Source: Leishmania mexicana MHOM/GT/2001/U1103 | Taxonomy: Eukaryota; Euglenozoa; Kinetoplastea; Trypanosomatida; Trypanosomatidae | Assembly (NCBI RefSeq): GCF_000234665.1 | Contig: NC_018334.1 | Span: 248,001-312,000 of the forward strand | Reading direction: 5' to 3' | Length of the DNA: 64,000 bases | In this document: positions 32,006-43,737 of the stretch, piece by piece | Layout of the letters: each line of letters starts with the position of its first letter | How positions within the stretch are numbered: position 1 is the stretch's first letter | The notes under the pieces: model-generated | Databases searched by the model: none | Seen by the model: the letters and a program-made list of their open reading frames with translations, nothing else | Told to the model about the DNA's origin: nothing | Translations under genes and position numbers: made by a program

Positions 32006-34085
32006 GACGCGCGTACCAGGCAGCGTAAGGGCACGTTGACAGGGGTTTCAGACTCCGGGTAAACTCTGTGGAGGCACGATCGTTGCTCAGTCACCGGAGG
32101 TGGTGAGACCGTAGAGGTCCGCTGGGGTTATGTGCTTTGCGGATAGCTGGGAAGGAACGGCTTCGTTGTCGCATGCGTCATCGGATTTCCATTCGTATTT
32201 GCGGAACCACCAGAGGGACGATTGGGGGAAAAGGGAAAGGGCGACGGTCAGGGAGAGCCAACGATGAAGGTGAGCGTATGTAGAGGGTGCCAGATACCAG
32301 CACACATGTGCAGCGCGATGACACGCACAAAGAGGAGAAGTGGAGTCGATGTGCAAGTGAGACCCAGGGATGACGACATCTCATGTAGAGAAGATGTCAT
32401 GCGCTTCGGTGAGTTGTCTTGTCCGCGGCACCTTATGAGCGGTATGTTCTCGCTCCAAGTATCACCGAACTTCTCGCAAATAGGACAGCTACGAAGAGGA
32501 TAGATTCAGACCTCTGTACTGCGCTGGCGTTGTCCCCGTTACTGTTTTTACTCGAGTGAACGACAGATCTCGACAGAGTCGCTGAAGCCACCTCGGCCAT
32601 GCTCTCAAGAGGAAGATAGGGGACGAGAGTCTGCCTACCCTGCACGGTTATTTTCACTCACTTCACCGGCCCGGGCATAGTCGACCACGATGCTGCAGAT
32701 GGCCTCGCGAATGACGAAACACGTTCACCTCGCATCTCGTCTCAAAAAAAAAGCAGACGCCAGGCCATGCAACGTTCTTGTCGGCGAGATGCGTGCGCAT
32801 GGGAATGCCCACATTGCTCACGCAACGCACCGATTTACAGGCGGCTCGTTTGAAACGCCTTGGACGCCAACAACACAAGAGAGTACACTGATCCAATTTA
32901 TCTTGACGCGTCACCGAACGTGCTTGTGCACAGGCGACGCATGGTGAGCACATGTTCTATGGTGTGGGAAGAGACGGAAGGGAGGGGGAAGGGAGTACAA
33001 CATGCCCAACGCACAAAGCGAAAGAAAGCGATGTAATACACACAAATATATATTTATATATGTATATGAGAAACAGGAATGGATACAGTAACGACGCGAC
33101 CAGGGGAGGCGACAAACCCCGAGACGCACATGGCCACACCGCCGTGCCACCAAGATACACGAGTCAACACCTCCCTTGACGGGACACGATCTCTGTCGTT
33201 CAGAAAGTGCGCGCGGGACGTGTAAGCGGAAGTGTCTGCGTGTGCGAATTGCGCTGTCCACCGTCCTTGCCGCCGCCCAGCCCCTCCCACACATCGTCCG
33301 AACACATACAGAGAAACGACAAGGAGCGCGTGAGGAAGAAATAAAAGCCAAAAAAAGGACGCGAGAAAAAAGAATGGATTCTGACAAAACAAAGCAGCAG
33401 AAGCGAATACGCTCCAGCCTCCGGCCGCTGCTGTGATGTGTAGCCCTCCTGCCCTTCTTCTCCCCTCCTCCTCCTCCTCTTTGCCCGTCGACGGCACAGG
33501 ACAGTGTCATGCGGCACCACACACACACACACACAGAGCGAGAGACAATGCTTTCCCCGTTCCTTGTGCGGACGTCGTGGTCGTGAGACAACGACAAGCG
33601 ACACGAGAAAAGGAAGCACCGGCCTCACTTGTATGTGAGGCGTGTCGGTGTTGGCGCCGCTGTCCGACATCACTTTCGGTGCCGTCCTTCACAGCCACAG
33701 AGGAGAGAACAGGCGCAGTGACGGAGGCTGCACAGCACAGGGGGATCCCGACCAACCCCCCGCACCCCGCCTCCCACACCCCCTCTGTACACACCCTTTC
33801 CAACAGCCGACAGAACAACGCGAGGGGGGGGGTGAAGAGGAGAGGAAATGAGGCGCACAACACACAAACACACAGAGGACGATACGCCACCGGAAAGGGA
33901 AGCGTCGAAGGGGGAAGACAACGAGGGACGCCTATGGGTGTCTCTATGGCGACGAAAAGAAAAGCAAAGGAGCTGGGCACACGCAGAGCGAGGAAACGGC
34001 GCCGCTGCGCCGCGCCCCCTCTCCCTTCCTCACTTCTTTGAAACTGGTGCATGTTCACCGCTGTTGTAAGGGGCATCAACTTGGT
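32006..34085. other. Intergenic region, no gene seen
   Basis: About 2.1 kb. TA-rich tract at 33045-33067, CA run near 33517-33533. The minus-strand frames at 32911-33597 and 33507-34079 are low-complexity and Cys/Ser/Leu-rich. Confidence 0.6.
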
Positions 34086-34367
34086 TCAAGCGGTAGCGCC
34101 GCGCCACGTACACACAAGCGGCTTCGAGAAAATTCCGTCTGCATCGTTCTCGGGCTCCTTGTCTGCCTCGTGCGCAAGAATAGACTGCTCCAACGTCAGC
34201 GACTCATGGAGACAGACAAGGGATGCCTTTTTCACTTCGGTAAACACGCCACGCTGACCTGGGTAGTTGCTGACGATGTCAGCGAACGGCACGTTCTGCG
34301 ACACTTGTGTGCAGGGAGGCATCACAAGCTGCAGTGCGGCAGGTACACAAAACGCGATGCTACTCAT
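34086..34367 (-). CDS. Small hypothetical protein (93 aa)
   Basis: MSSIAFCVPAALQLV to CTWRGATA. A T-rich tract (about 34440-34425) and an AG at 34421-34420 lie 52 nt before the ATG, which supports a real transcript. No signal peptide, membrane segment or family is evident; the C-terminal half is acidic (HEADKEPENDADG). Could be a chance frame, but composition and splice signal favour a gene. Confidence 0.5.
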   Translation of the reverse strand: MSSIAFCVPAALQLVMPPCTQVSQNVPFADIVSNYPGQRGVFTEVKKASLVCLHESLTLEQSILAHEADKEPENDADGIFSKPLVCTWRGATA

Positions 34368-35475
34368 TGTGTGCTACGATGGCGACGGAGGTGATAGCGG
34401 GCGGGGCCAATAGGGAGTGCTGATCAGGAAGAAAAACGAATACACAGTCAGCGATGAGGAGATGCGGTAAAAGAGGTCACAGGACTAAGGGCAACACACA
34501 GCTTCTGTGCAGTAGTGTGTGACGGTGCGGAAAGGTGCTGCCTTGATGGTGCGTGTCGAGGTCTCTCCACCTTTTCCGTGCTTGCTTCGTATTCAGAATC
34601 AATTGTGCGTACTTCGATGCTCTACTCGTGAGGGTGGAGAGACAAAATCGATTGGGCACGGTCCTGGATGGAGTATGGGCGGTGGTCTACCACTGCGGCC
34701 TACGGACGCGGGGATCGCGCAAAATTGGGAGAAAGACAGAGAGACGGGGGATGATGTACCAGGGGAGACAGGGAGAGAAAATGTGGTCGGAGAAACCACG
34801 AGGATCCGAAGTGGCCGTGGAACGATGAAGGGACGGGGAAGGGACGGATAGAAATCGAGTGAATAGGGGAGCTACAAAGCGACCAAGCTGCAGAGCGTTT
34901 GGTGAAGGGGGTGCGGCACATGCGGAGTAGAAGGAGTATAAACCCGCACACACCGGTACACCTGACTGCATGACGGGTAGTTTGCCGCCTCCTTCCATGA
35001 CGAGCGAAGGAATTCGCCCTCAGTCGCTGTAAGAACACATTGCATCCGCCCGGTGGAGAATGAAGTGGGTGGAGGGTGATCTATCAATGGCAGCGCTCTG
35101 GCAATCATCACAGAAGTCGCAACGCGCGCACGATGAGAACAAAAAAAAGAAAGAAGCGACACGGAGACGAGTAGGCCCCAACACCTCATTCACAGGGGAG
35201 AAGGACGACGCTGCTGTGAGAAGGGAGAAAAACGGTGCTCTACACTCGAAACGCAGCAAAAACGCGGCCCAGAGACCCCTTCCCCACTCTCTCGCCTTCC
35301 CCTCACGTACTCAGAAGAGTATTCAGGGCCCGTCAGAAATCCCTCTCGTCGGCGAAGGCCGGTACCCCGGGGTGCTCTCGGAGCGCATAGGTGCTCGCAT
35401 GCGCCTCCAGTGATTACCCCCCCCCTCCCACACACACGCATGTCCTTCTATCCTGCAACATGTGCCTTTACTTGA
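34368..35475. other. Intergenic region, no gene seen
   Basis: Leader of the small gene and 3' flank of the gene ending at 35476. A C run at 35416-35426. No supportable frame. Confidence 0.6.
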
Positions 35476-36471
35476 CTACCGCAAGAGCTCGTCGATAAGA
35501 CTGCGCCAGCGCACAAGTGTCTCGACAAAGAGCGGCATCACCTCACAAAGTGCCTCCGGACCACAGTGACGCACCGGAAGAGACGTTGTGAGCACGACAA
35601 CGTTGTTCTGCGTCGACAGACCGACGCCGCCGCCGCAGACCTCGCGACCTAGCAGCGACCCCTCGAGAAGCACCTCGTACAGCTTCATGCGCAGCGGCGG
35701 GTGGTCTGGTAGTTCCGTGAGAAGCGACGAGTAAATGTACAGCCGCTCGGTCGCGGGGTCGTAGGTAAGCAAGATGGAGAAGTCCGCGTCTGTCCCGACT
35801 ACACACGTGAGATTCTTGTCAAACTGCAGCGAGACCCCCAGCTTCTGCGCCAATATCTTCAGACTCTCCTTCGCCACTTGCAGCCCGTCCAAGTCACTGG
35901 ACTCGCTCATTCTTAGCGCACTACCAGCTCCGCCGCGAGGTGGATATGCTCCTGATGACTTGGCTGCCTGTGCCAGCTGGTGCTCCAGGTCCGCGTTGCG
36001 GGCCTCTGCCGCCTCCACCTGCCGCTGCAACTGCTCTATCACACGCTCCATCTGCCGGGCGTCGTGCGTGGTGGGCTCATACTGCGTCTCACGCCACGCC
36101 GACTGTGGCCCGTACGACAGTTGCGGTTTCTGATGGAGCTGGGCTCTGCTCTGTGCAGTGGGCGAAGAAGAGATGATGTGCAGCTGCTGCTGCGGTGCGG
36201 TGGATGGGACAGCGGCAGGTGCTAAATGTTGCATCGTGGTCGGATCCCGTAGCTGCAGCACGCCTTCGTTCTCCAAGCCAAACTGCTCACCCAGCATGGT
36301 ATCCTCCAGCACACGGTTGCCGGCAAGCAGGAGCTGCTTCTCTGATACACCGTAGGACTTCAGGTAGCGGCGAATCTTGGCGACGCTGAGCTTGCCCAGA
36401 TCGCCGCGGATGACCATCTTGAACTTGCGCCCATCCGAGCTCTCTACGAAGAAGGACTGCTTCTCGTCCAT
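35476..36471 (-). CDS. Ubiquitin-like / coiled-coil / CesT-type chaperone-like fusion protein
   Basis: 331 aa. Residues 6-76 look ubiquitin-like: SDGRKFKMVIRGDLGKLSV, then a helix, then KQLLLAGNRVLEDTMLGEQFGLENEGVLQLR, matching the ubiquitin-fold order of strand, helix and L-x-x-x-G-x-x-L. A Gln-rich linker and a short coiled coil (137-171) follow. Residues 200-330 resemble type III secretion chaperones of the CesT/Tir family: LTCVVGTDADFSILLTYD, LYIYSSLLTELP, LYEVLLEGSLLG, GGGVGLS, VVVLTTSLPV and a final helix LVRWRSLIDELL. CesT-like proteins are annotated in trypanosomatids, but their role there is unknown. A co-chaperone or ubiquitin-pathway adaptor is a guess from the architecture. No membrane segment. 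Confidence 0.85.
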   Translation of the reverse strand: MDEKQSFFVESSDGRKFKMVIRGDLGKLSVAKIRRYLKSYGVSEKQLLLAGNRVLEDTMLGEQFGLENEGVLQLRDPTTMQHLAPAAVPSTAPQQQLHIISSSPTAQSRAQLHQKPQLSYGPQSAWRETQYEPTTHDARQMERVIEQLQRQVEAAEARNADLEHQLAQAAKSSGAYPPRGGAGSALRMSESSDLDGLQVAKESLKILAQKLGVSLQFDKNLTCVVGTDADFSILLTYDPATERLYIYSSLLTELPDHPPLRMKLYEVLLEGSLLGREVCGGGVGLSTQNNVVVLTTSLPVRHCGPEALCEVMPLFVETLVRWRSLIDELLR

Positions 36472-37599
36472 TGGCGCTCGCTTCTGTGTCGTTCCCTTTT
36501 ATCCGGTGGGCAAGAGAGGCAGGCGGCGCAAGCGGAGCGATGACGATAAAGGATCGCGTCGTCTGTAGTTGTTCCGGCAGTGGTGGGCAAAAGTGGCAGT
36601 CGACAGCATAAGCACACCAGCGTGTGGGGTGTTGCTCAGTTTTGATGTGTGTATCGGATTGCTGACCAGCAGTCTTGGCGCGTCAGCGGTACACGCTGAT
36701 TTGGTGTAGGGAGAGAGGGCGGGAGGGTGGGGGAGGGGAGAGTGGAGTTTGGCCGCCAGATGAAAAGAGAGCATCTGCCCCAGCTGGGTGGTGTTCCTAC
36801 TGCATCAACACAACACGTGCCGTCCACTGGCCCTTGACACAGGGATGTCCTCGGCGCGGTGCTGCGCACAATCCAAAAAAAAAGGTGCGGTTGGCAACGT
36901 GTGCAGGGGCGATCAGAGATGTGAGTCTCCTGCAGCCAGGCCGCGCGCTGCCGCTAGCACATGCAAATGCCCACGCCTTCGCGACGGCGCATTCTCTCCA
37001 TGCCCGATTCGCTACTCGAGGTTGTCTTGTAGAGAAACGCTCCCTGCTGAGTTGACGAGACGTAGGGAGCGTGTCCATATCCTCCGTGCACGTCAGCATG
37101 GGCAGCACGACAGCGAAGCAGGCGGCGGTAAAGCAACAAAGGAAAGCGGGCAGTGGGGTGGGGGGCGTGAAGAGGCAAGGGCGAACAGATGCAAGACGCG
37201 ACTACCGCGCGACACACAAAGCAAAAAAAAACATGCGCGAGGGCATTCGTAAGAATGCCGAGCAGTGATGCGGCCCTGCTCACCGAGGCAGATGCGGTGT
37301 GTCTGCGGAAGGGACACATCCGGCGAAGAACGAAGAGAGGCGCACTGAAACGAGCGTCCCTCGGCTGTGAACGGCACAGGCAACTCCAGCCACGTGTGTG
37401 AGACAGAACAGTCACACCCACACCACTTCGAGCACCGAAGAACACTCGAGCCACCCGCATGAGTAGGCCACCTCTGAACCTACCGTCGTCGTGTCCCCTT
37501 TTGACACGGTGCGCACGACTGCGTCTCACGTTCTTTGGAGTGGCAGCGACGAGGCTACCAATCGAGTTGTCCTGAGAAGAGGAGAAGCACGTCAAGCAG
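36472..37599. other. Intergenic region, no gene seen
   Basis: Between the CesT-like gene and the BAR-like relic. The minus-strand frame 36954-37595 (213 aa) is Arg/Cys/Ser-rich and has no family features. Confidence 0.55.
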
Positions 37600-38402
37600 C
37601 GGCGCCGAGGGAGTGATAACTTCTAGCTTCTGGATGTCGAGGTGAGGTAGCGGCAGCCTCGATGGAGGTTTTCGTGACCACTGCTGCTGGATCGATGGAG
37701 ACTGCGGAGTCGCAGTAGGTGGAGTCTGACGGTTTAGTCATCTGCAGTGCTGGTTGAGCGCCCGGTCGCCGCGCCTGTTCGCCGTGATGGTACTGAACCG
37801 TGTAAAGTCGGCTTTCGGGCTGTGCGCCAGTGCGGAGAGTTTTCTGACCCACCAAAAAGTCATCATTGTATACCCTCCACCACCGCGGTGGCCCAGCGCT
37901 GCTTTCCCAGTGAGCGGGTCCTCTTCCTACTACAACCGATGTTGTGGCTGGCACATTGGCCTATTCTCGGGTACCTTGCACCGCCGAAACGTCGACGTCA
38001 CCCTCGCACACCGCTTCGCCGTCGTCTCGAGATTAACTGAGGTCTATTCTTTCCCCTTTACGTTCCGCTTCACCACGGTGCTCGTGACCGAAGCGGCTGG
38101 GATATACTCTCTGCTATGATGTCGCTCTGGGGAGCTCTTCCACGCTGTGAACACACTCGAAAGCCTGCCAATTGTCGCACACGTCGGTGCCACCGCGGCG
38201 GCACCACCAGTACCAAAAGGAGTCGCCGCGCTTCCCCCATGGCCATCTGCGTTACTCAGTAAAACACCGCATGACTTTGTCGAGGGCGGCCACGTACTTG
38301 TTGTGGTAGTTGATGGACTCTGCGGCCGTGTTGTCGAGGGCACCAAGTAAGTTGTAAGTAAAGGAGAGCGTGTCGGCTAGCATCACCTGCTCCGCACGGA
38401 GC
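37600..38402 (-). pseudogene. Frameshifted relic of the coiled-coil (BAR-like) gene family
   Basis: Minus-strand peptides from three frames line up in order with the intact protein at 39415-40308. At 38402-38253: LRAEQVMLADTLSF, then INYHNKYVAALDKVMRCF, matching LRVQQV and VYHDKYLAAMEKLMSCL. Then a stop and a frame change. At 38265-38044: VLLSNADG, then AVAPTCATIGRLSSVFTAWK, matching LLNNSD and VIQPTCPTAGRLAAAYRNW. Further down KRCARVTS matches KKCAHVNS, and SRLYTVQY matches DALYTAF near 37800. Stops also precede the first segment, so no full frame survives. The degree of divergence indicates an old tandem copy. The left limit is approximate. Confidence 0.75.
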
Positions 38403-39414
38403 TAGCCCTAACCCATGAGACGGAGGGGTGGGGCTTGATGCACGAGTGAGAAAACGATGCATGGGAGGAGAGGGAGAACAGGGAAGTAAGCCAACCATAA
38501 AAAAAAACAAAGGCATCTCCCCCTGCGACCGTGTGATGCGGTAGTGGAGACAGGGAGTCCATCATTTGGTGCACATGCCCACCGAGCAAGATGCCGCCTT
38601 TTCCTGCTGGTGTGTGTGGGTGGGTGGGTCGGTGAGGGAGGGGCGGTTGTCCCAAAGGCGAGAGTATGCCGAGTCGGCCAACACCAAAAGGAAACTCATG
38701 CAGCCTCCATTCCCATTGACTATGTGCGAGTGATCCGTCATTCTCCGGATTCGTTTGCGGATTGGCAGTCAGCGGACAGCAAGAAAAAATGAGAGAGGAT
38801 GGCGATTTGCCGAGGAGGATGGCTGCACAAAGGTGAGCACTGCACCGTACGCCGCGAAGGGTGCACATGAGATCGGTGCGCAGAGGACACAAGACAACCA
38901 CAGCTCAGAGAGGATCACGAAGCCAAAGAGATAAATGAGCGGTGAAGGTGGACGAGGCGAGGGGAACAAAGCGCGTCGCACAAAAGGGGAGGGGAAGTAC
39001 CGAGCACTGATGCAACGTGCGAGCATGTCAGGCAGTGAGAGACTGGGGAAGCCGATAACGAACAACACTGGCAACGAGCAGCGGCGTACAAAAAAGCCTC
39101 ATTGCCTTTGTGACAGCACGCAACAAGCAACACGGCCGAGATTGGACTGTCGGGGAGTGCAGCTCCCCCTCTCACCTCTCCCCTCTCCCTCCGGTAGAGA
39201 TCGTCTCTAGGATGAAGCAGCAGAAACATCCAGGTAATGTGATGGCGCTTCCATGACGCGGATTGCACTGCGTAGAGAGACCGCGGTGGACAATAGAGCT
39301 GAACGTGCCACGCACGCATAAAGGAGCAACATGCCGACGCCAATGTTAGGCCCTATCGCCCGCCTGCCCTCTCTGTCGACTTCGCCTTCGCTGGTGGCTC
39401 GACTCCTTGCTCAC
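38403..39414. other. Intergenic region, no gene seen
   Basis: 3' flank of the first intact BAR-like gene and the front of the relic. No repeat or frame of note. Confidence 0.6.
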
Positions 39415-40308
39415 CTACGATGACACAGGTTTGCCTTCGCTCGCGTCAAACTCAAGCGTAACGCCTGCAGCGGCACCGTCACCGGCTGAGACGAGGGGCA
39501 CTGCCGCATACTCAGCACTCTCGGCAGCTGGGTAGGCAGAGGAGGTGCCATGGCCGACTGCGGTGCCCCCACTGTGCGGCACCGACGTGCTGGCGGAGGA
39601 TGGCGGCGGCAGCACATATCCAGCTGCAGGAGAAGGCATCCCTTGCGGGAGTGTCGGGACAGTGGTTGGAAAGCACGCCACTGTTCTGCAACCAAGGCTC
39701 CGAAAGGCTGTGTAGAGTGCGTCACCGCGAGTTACAAGCTTCGCAGACCATGACGTCGCGAGTGACACCATGTCGTTCTTAATGGCATTCTCGATGTTCA
39801 TCATCACTGTATCTGCCTCCTGCCGCTCGTTCAACAACTTCTCCAGCGCCTTTCCAGACTTGCTGGAGATCTTCGCTTCAAACTCCGGCGAGTTCACGTG
39901 GGCACACTTTTTCGCCACCTTCTCCAGTCCGTGCACAGCATTCTTCGTCTTCTTGACTGCCTCGCGCCCAGTGGTGCTGACCTCTTTGAGAAACTCCAGC
40001 TCCGTCCGCATCATCTGCAGTTCGGCAGAGACGCGCCAGTTCCTATACGCAGCGGCGAGGCGGCCAGCCGTAGGACATGTGGGCTGAATGACCACCGCTG
40101 CCTCCTGAGCGAGGTGCCTCCGCGCGTCCTCCATGACGTCGCTGTTGTTCAGGAGGCAGCTCATTAATTTCTCCATAGCGGCCAAGTACTTGTCGTGGTA
40201 TACCAGAACCTCTTTGGTGGCTATGTTCAGCTCCTTCAGGTGCTTGTGCGTCGTATACACCTGCTGCACCCGCAGCTGCTGGTGCTGGCTGAGGTACGAC
40301 GTGGTCAT
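39415..40308 (-). CDS. Coiled-coil, possibly BAR-like protein (family member 1)
   Basis: 297 aa from MTTSYLSQHQQ at 40308. The open frame continues to 41124, but that part is a Ser/Pro/Leu-rich translation of the flank. Residues 1-210 are almost all heptad-like helix (QQVYTTHKHLKELNIA, then KYLAAMEKLMSCL), with Lys/Glu-rich stretches such as REAVKKTKNAVHGLEKVAKKC. The last 80 residues are a Pro/Ser/Gly/Ala-rich tail. Layout and spacing match its neighbours at 41523 and 43738, so these are tandem paralogues despite low identity. A long antiparallel-helix unit with basic patches plus a disordered tail fits BAR-domain membrane-curving proteins; this is inference from pattern, and a plain coiled-coil protein is the alternative. 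Confidence 0.85.
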   Translation of the reverse strand: MTTSYLSQHQQLRVQQVYTTHKHLKELNIATKEVLVYHDKYLAAMEKLMSCLLNNSDVMEDARRHLAQEAAVVIQPTCPTAGRLAAAYRNWRVSAELQMMRTELEFLKEVSTTGREAVKKTKNAVHGLEKVAKKCAHVNSPEFEAKISSKSGKALEKLLNERQEADTVMMNIENAIKNDMVSLATSWSAKLVTRGDALYTAFRSLGCRTVACFPTTVPTLPQGMPSPAAGYVLPPPSSASTSVPHSGGTAVGHGTSSAYPAAESAEYAAVPLVSAGDGAAAGVTLEFDASEGKPVSS

Positions 40309-41522
40309 GTCGACAAGGGGCAGTAGAGCGAGCGTGCGAATGTGAGTGTAGAGGAGTGACAGAGAATGGGGTGCGTAGTCGTCACACAACGAAGGAGGAT
40401 GGAAGAGAGGCACACCTGAAACGTGAACAGGTGAGACACTGAGAAACAAACGATGTGCTTTCAGGGGCAGAGGAAAAAAAAGGGTAGCGAGCAGACTTGC
40501 CGTGGACCCCTGTGTAAGCGTGCATTGTGGGAACCGATAGCGAGAGAGAGACACGAGGAACGGAGCAGCACAGGGGAGTGATAGCGAGAGGGAGAGGATG
40601 ATGATGATGCAAGCAGGAGCATCGCATGTTAGTCCGGTAAATCGGTTTGCCGAGCAACCAAGGGTCCAATGTGTGTGTGTGTGTGTGCTGCGGGAGAGGG
40701 GGAGGAGTGTGTGTTCTAGAAGTACGCGACATCGCCAGCGATAGAAGTTCGATAGACGGTTTGAAATATGTATATATATATATAGAAAAGAGATGCCACC
40801 AGGATGGCGCAGCGGCAGGACGCGCCAAAAGACGAATATATATATATATAAATATGAGGAGACGTACAACAGACAAACTAGAGCCGAGAGGCACCCCCCC
40901 CCCATCCATCCATGCATCAAACCGATACATAAGCGAGGATACCTACATGTGGGGAGGGGGAGGGGGGAGGGGGTAGGGTGCACAAAACAGAATCGCGCGT
41001 GTCTGTGTCGGAGTCGATCACCCGGGCAATGAGAACAAGACATCCGAGGAGAGACAGAGAGAGAGAGAGCCCCCGTTCTCTCGGCTGTCCTTTTCGCTCT
41101 TTGGCATTCGGAGGCAAGAGTCACCGAAGGCCCTCCCCATCCCGCCTCCTCAAGACGGTTTCTCCGTCAAGATGCAGCGCTCAGGGAAGCAAAGCCTCGA
41201 AGATGAAATCAACAGCGCGCGAAGTGTGCGCGTGTCTGTGCCCCCCCCCCCCCAATGAAAAAAAAGAAAGAAAAGGTTAGAGGAAAGCTAGACCATGTGA
41301 AGGCATGCGTCGATGGTCCTTCTTTGAGGCGAGGAATCCATCCAGTCGCGTGCATCTCCGAGCAAGCACCTCAGGCAAGGGAGACAAGAAGAGAAAGACG
41401 CTCGCGTACGCCTCGTAGGGGAGGTGAAGAACACGAACGTGATGGCGTGCGGAGGGCGGCCCTGTTTTTCTTTTTCTCCGAACACGCCCAAGGAAGCAAC
41501 CCGACACGAACACCCACGTATC
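40309..41522. other. Intergenic region with TA and C tracts
   Basis: TA tracts at 40766-40784 and 40835-40855, GT run at 40671-40687, C runs at 40893-40901 and 41240-41253. Discounted frames include the upstream extension of member 1. Confidence 0.65.
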
Positions 41523-42425
41523 CTACGCTGACATTGCCGGTGGCACGCTCGCCGCATACCGGAGCGGAATGCCGGAGTTGCGCGCGCCGTCCGAGACACG
41601 GGTGTCCGCCTCGCTGGGATGAAAGGTGTTGTAGTTCTGGCCGTACACCGCACTTGGTGCAACGGACGACATCTCGCTGCGCACACTGTGAAGGCGCCTC
41701 AGAGTACCAGTGACGGCGTCATCGGTGTCAGTGACAAGATCGTGCTCTCCCACGCCAGCGCGATCAGGCGAGAAGCGATCAACAATGAAAGCACCGTTTT
41801 TATGCATGACCTTGAAGAACTGTGAGATGAGCGACAGGACTGTCGCCGTGGATTTCACGGCCATGGCGTCCAAATCCCTCTGGGCCACGTCACTCCGCTT
41901 GGCGATCTTCCCGTCGAGTTTATTGCACTCCTTCTGCAGCTTGTCCACCTCGGAGCTCTGCTTGCGCAACTTTTTCGCAAGAAGAGCACTCTTTTCACTG
42001 TGCCTTTTGATCAACTCATCACGCTCAATGCACTCTTGCAGCACCCTCGACGAGTGGTCGCTGCGCGCTTTTAACATCTGCGTCTGCAGGTGAAGGTGGT
42101 TGCGCACGGCGTAGAGCTCCTCGCTGTGCTCCCACCTGTGAATCGCGATGTGGAGGCGGGCACAGATTTTTTTAACATCCCCGACACCCTCCACCTCCGA
42201 CTGCACGTTAAGGAAGCTGTTCTGGGCTGCGCTGAGCAGCTCACCGTAGTCCTTGTACATTGCCCCCACGTACTCCATGGCGGTTAGGTACTGGTCAAAG
42301 TTGCGTTGCGCCTGCGCAGCACTGCGGTACAACATGTTGCTCGTCTCTTTGATCTTGAGCACCCACTCCCTCTGGGCACGCCGGTCCGTGCTGGAGAGCC
42401 GTGCCTGCTGCGGAGCCGTTGCCAT
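41523..42425 (-). CDS. Coiled-coil, possibly BAR-like protein (family member 2)
   Basis: 300 aa, start MATAPQQARLSS. Residues 15-220 form a long helical region (WVLKIKETSNMLYRS, RNFDQYLTAMEYVGAM, LLAKKLRKQSSEVDKLQKE), basic in the middle. The tail from about 225 is Ser/Asp/Pro-rich. The FDQYLTAMEYVG segment lines up with HDKYLAAMEKLM of member 1. A near-identical copy begins at 46266. Role by inference: membrane-associated scaffold. No signal peptide or membrane segment. Confidence 0.88.
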   Translation of the reverse strand: MATAPQQARLSSTDRRAQREWVLKIKETSNMLYRSAAQAQRNFDQYLTAMEYVGAMYKDYGELLSAAQNSFLNVQSEVEGVGDVKKICARLHIAIHRWEHSEELYAVRNHLHLQTQMLKARSDHSSRVLQECIERDELIKRHSEKSALLAKKLRKQSSEVDKLQKECNKLDGKIAKRSDVAQRDLDAMAVKSTATVLSLISQFFKVMHKNGAFIVDRFSPDRAGVGEHDLVTDTDDAVTGTLRRLHSVRSEMSSVAPSAVYGQNYNTFHPSEADTRVSDGARNSGIPLRYAASVPPAMSA

Positions 42426-43737
42426 GGTTAGTGTGCGTCCCCGTCTGTTTTACAAGAAGATAGGCTCTGCTGTGAAAGCGGGATAGCGGCGAGGAGGACA
42501 AGGTGCAGAGAACGACCGACCCGCTAAAGGACGACAGGAGACGAGAGGATGGGATAGAGAGATCGCAGAGGGAACGGCGGGCGGGCACGACAAAAACAAA
42601 AAGACGCAAATCAGAACCGAAATATGGGCAGAAGCAACGACAGAAGAGGAGGGTGGTGGAGCAGAGAAAGTCCCGTGCGCGGGTCCCATCATGTGCCCGT
42701 GGCAGGCCTACGCATGCGAAGAGCGCACCCGGTTGCACCTACACAGCCACCCGCAGGCGTGACGAGTTCGACAGAGCGCACGATGGCGTAGATTGGGGTT
42801 CCGTGCACAGCCTGGTAGGACGCGCCACACTCCTGCACAGGTGTGTCCAACTGGGAACAGGACGGTCGGTCACAGTTAAATCACAGCGGGCGGCTATGAT
42901 GTTGGGGGAGGGGCGGGCAACATGTGCCTATGTATATAGAGAGGGGGGGGATAAAGTCACGGACATGACAAAGGAAGGGTGACGAAGGTAATGAGAAGGC
43001 GGCATAGGGAGAGGGAGAGCAACGTGCAGATCACACGTGCTGCCTCTTCGCTTGCCCATTCCCGCAAATGGCAGTCAGTCTAGCGCACGGACTCCGTCAT
43101 CAAGCAAAGGAGACCCCCCGCATGAGGATCGCGCTGGTGGGGCTCACCAGCCGCCAATCGCAGAATCCGACTACTGCCGCGAGATTCTTTCCAAAGACAA
43201 CCGCACCGACTCCCTATGGAGAACAGACAAGCAGCAAGGGCCGAAGCGCACCGGATTCAGCTCAAAGCACTAACACAGGCGTGGAGAGAGAGAGACACGA
43301 GAGCGTGCAGCGAGCCACCGAACTCGCAGCGGAGAGATATAATGGAGGGAGGAGAGCCAAAAAAGCAACGTCTGATGCCGACGCACCGGAACCAGCAACA
43401 GCACCACACTCCCTCTCCCCAGCGGAGCCTGCACGTGTATAGTGCGGGTCACCGAGCGCACAGATAAGCATAGGACAAAAAGAGGAAGGCAAAGCACGCT
43501 TGCGCCGCCCAAGGAGGTCCATTTACAGCCGGCCCGCGCGTTCTTGTGAGTCGCACGGGCTTCGGCTTTCTTCGCAGACGCAACCGCTTCGGTGTCTAGC
43601 GAGGGGGGCACACCTCAGAGGCTGCACTGCTCTTCGCCTCCATGCGAGTCATGAATTCGGTCGTCAGGGCAGCATTGTGAGAGGCTATGTAGCCGGGCGG
43701 CGGTGATGCCGAGGACACCACCGACTGCGGGCCACGA
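42426..43737. other. Intergenic region, duplicated at 46267-47128
   Basis: The part up to 43286 recurs almost exactly at 46267-47128. Includes a G run at 42939-42949, whose length differs by one between copies. No gene seen. Confidence 0.75.

Noticed and set aside
36954..37595. 213-aa minus-strand frame
   Set aside because: Arg/Cys-rich with no domain and no matching splice signal; treated as intergenic.
40309..41124. N-terminal extension of family member 1 (to 569 aa)
   Set aside because: The extension is a translation of CT tracts and TA repeats (IYIYI-type runs). The paralogues begin with the helical body, as the 297-aa form does.
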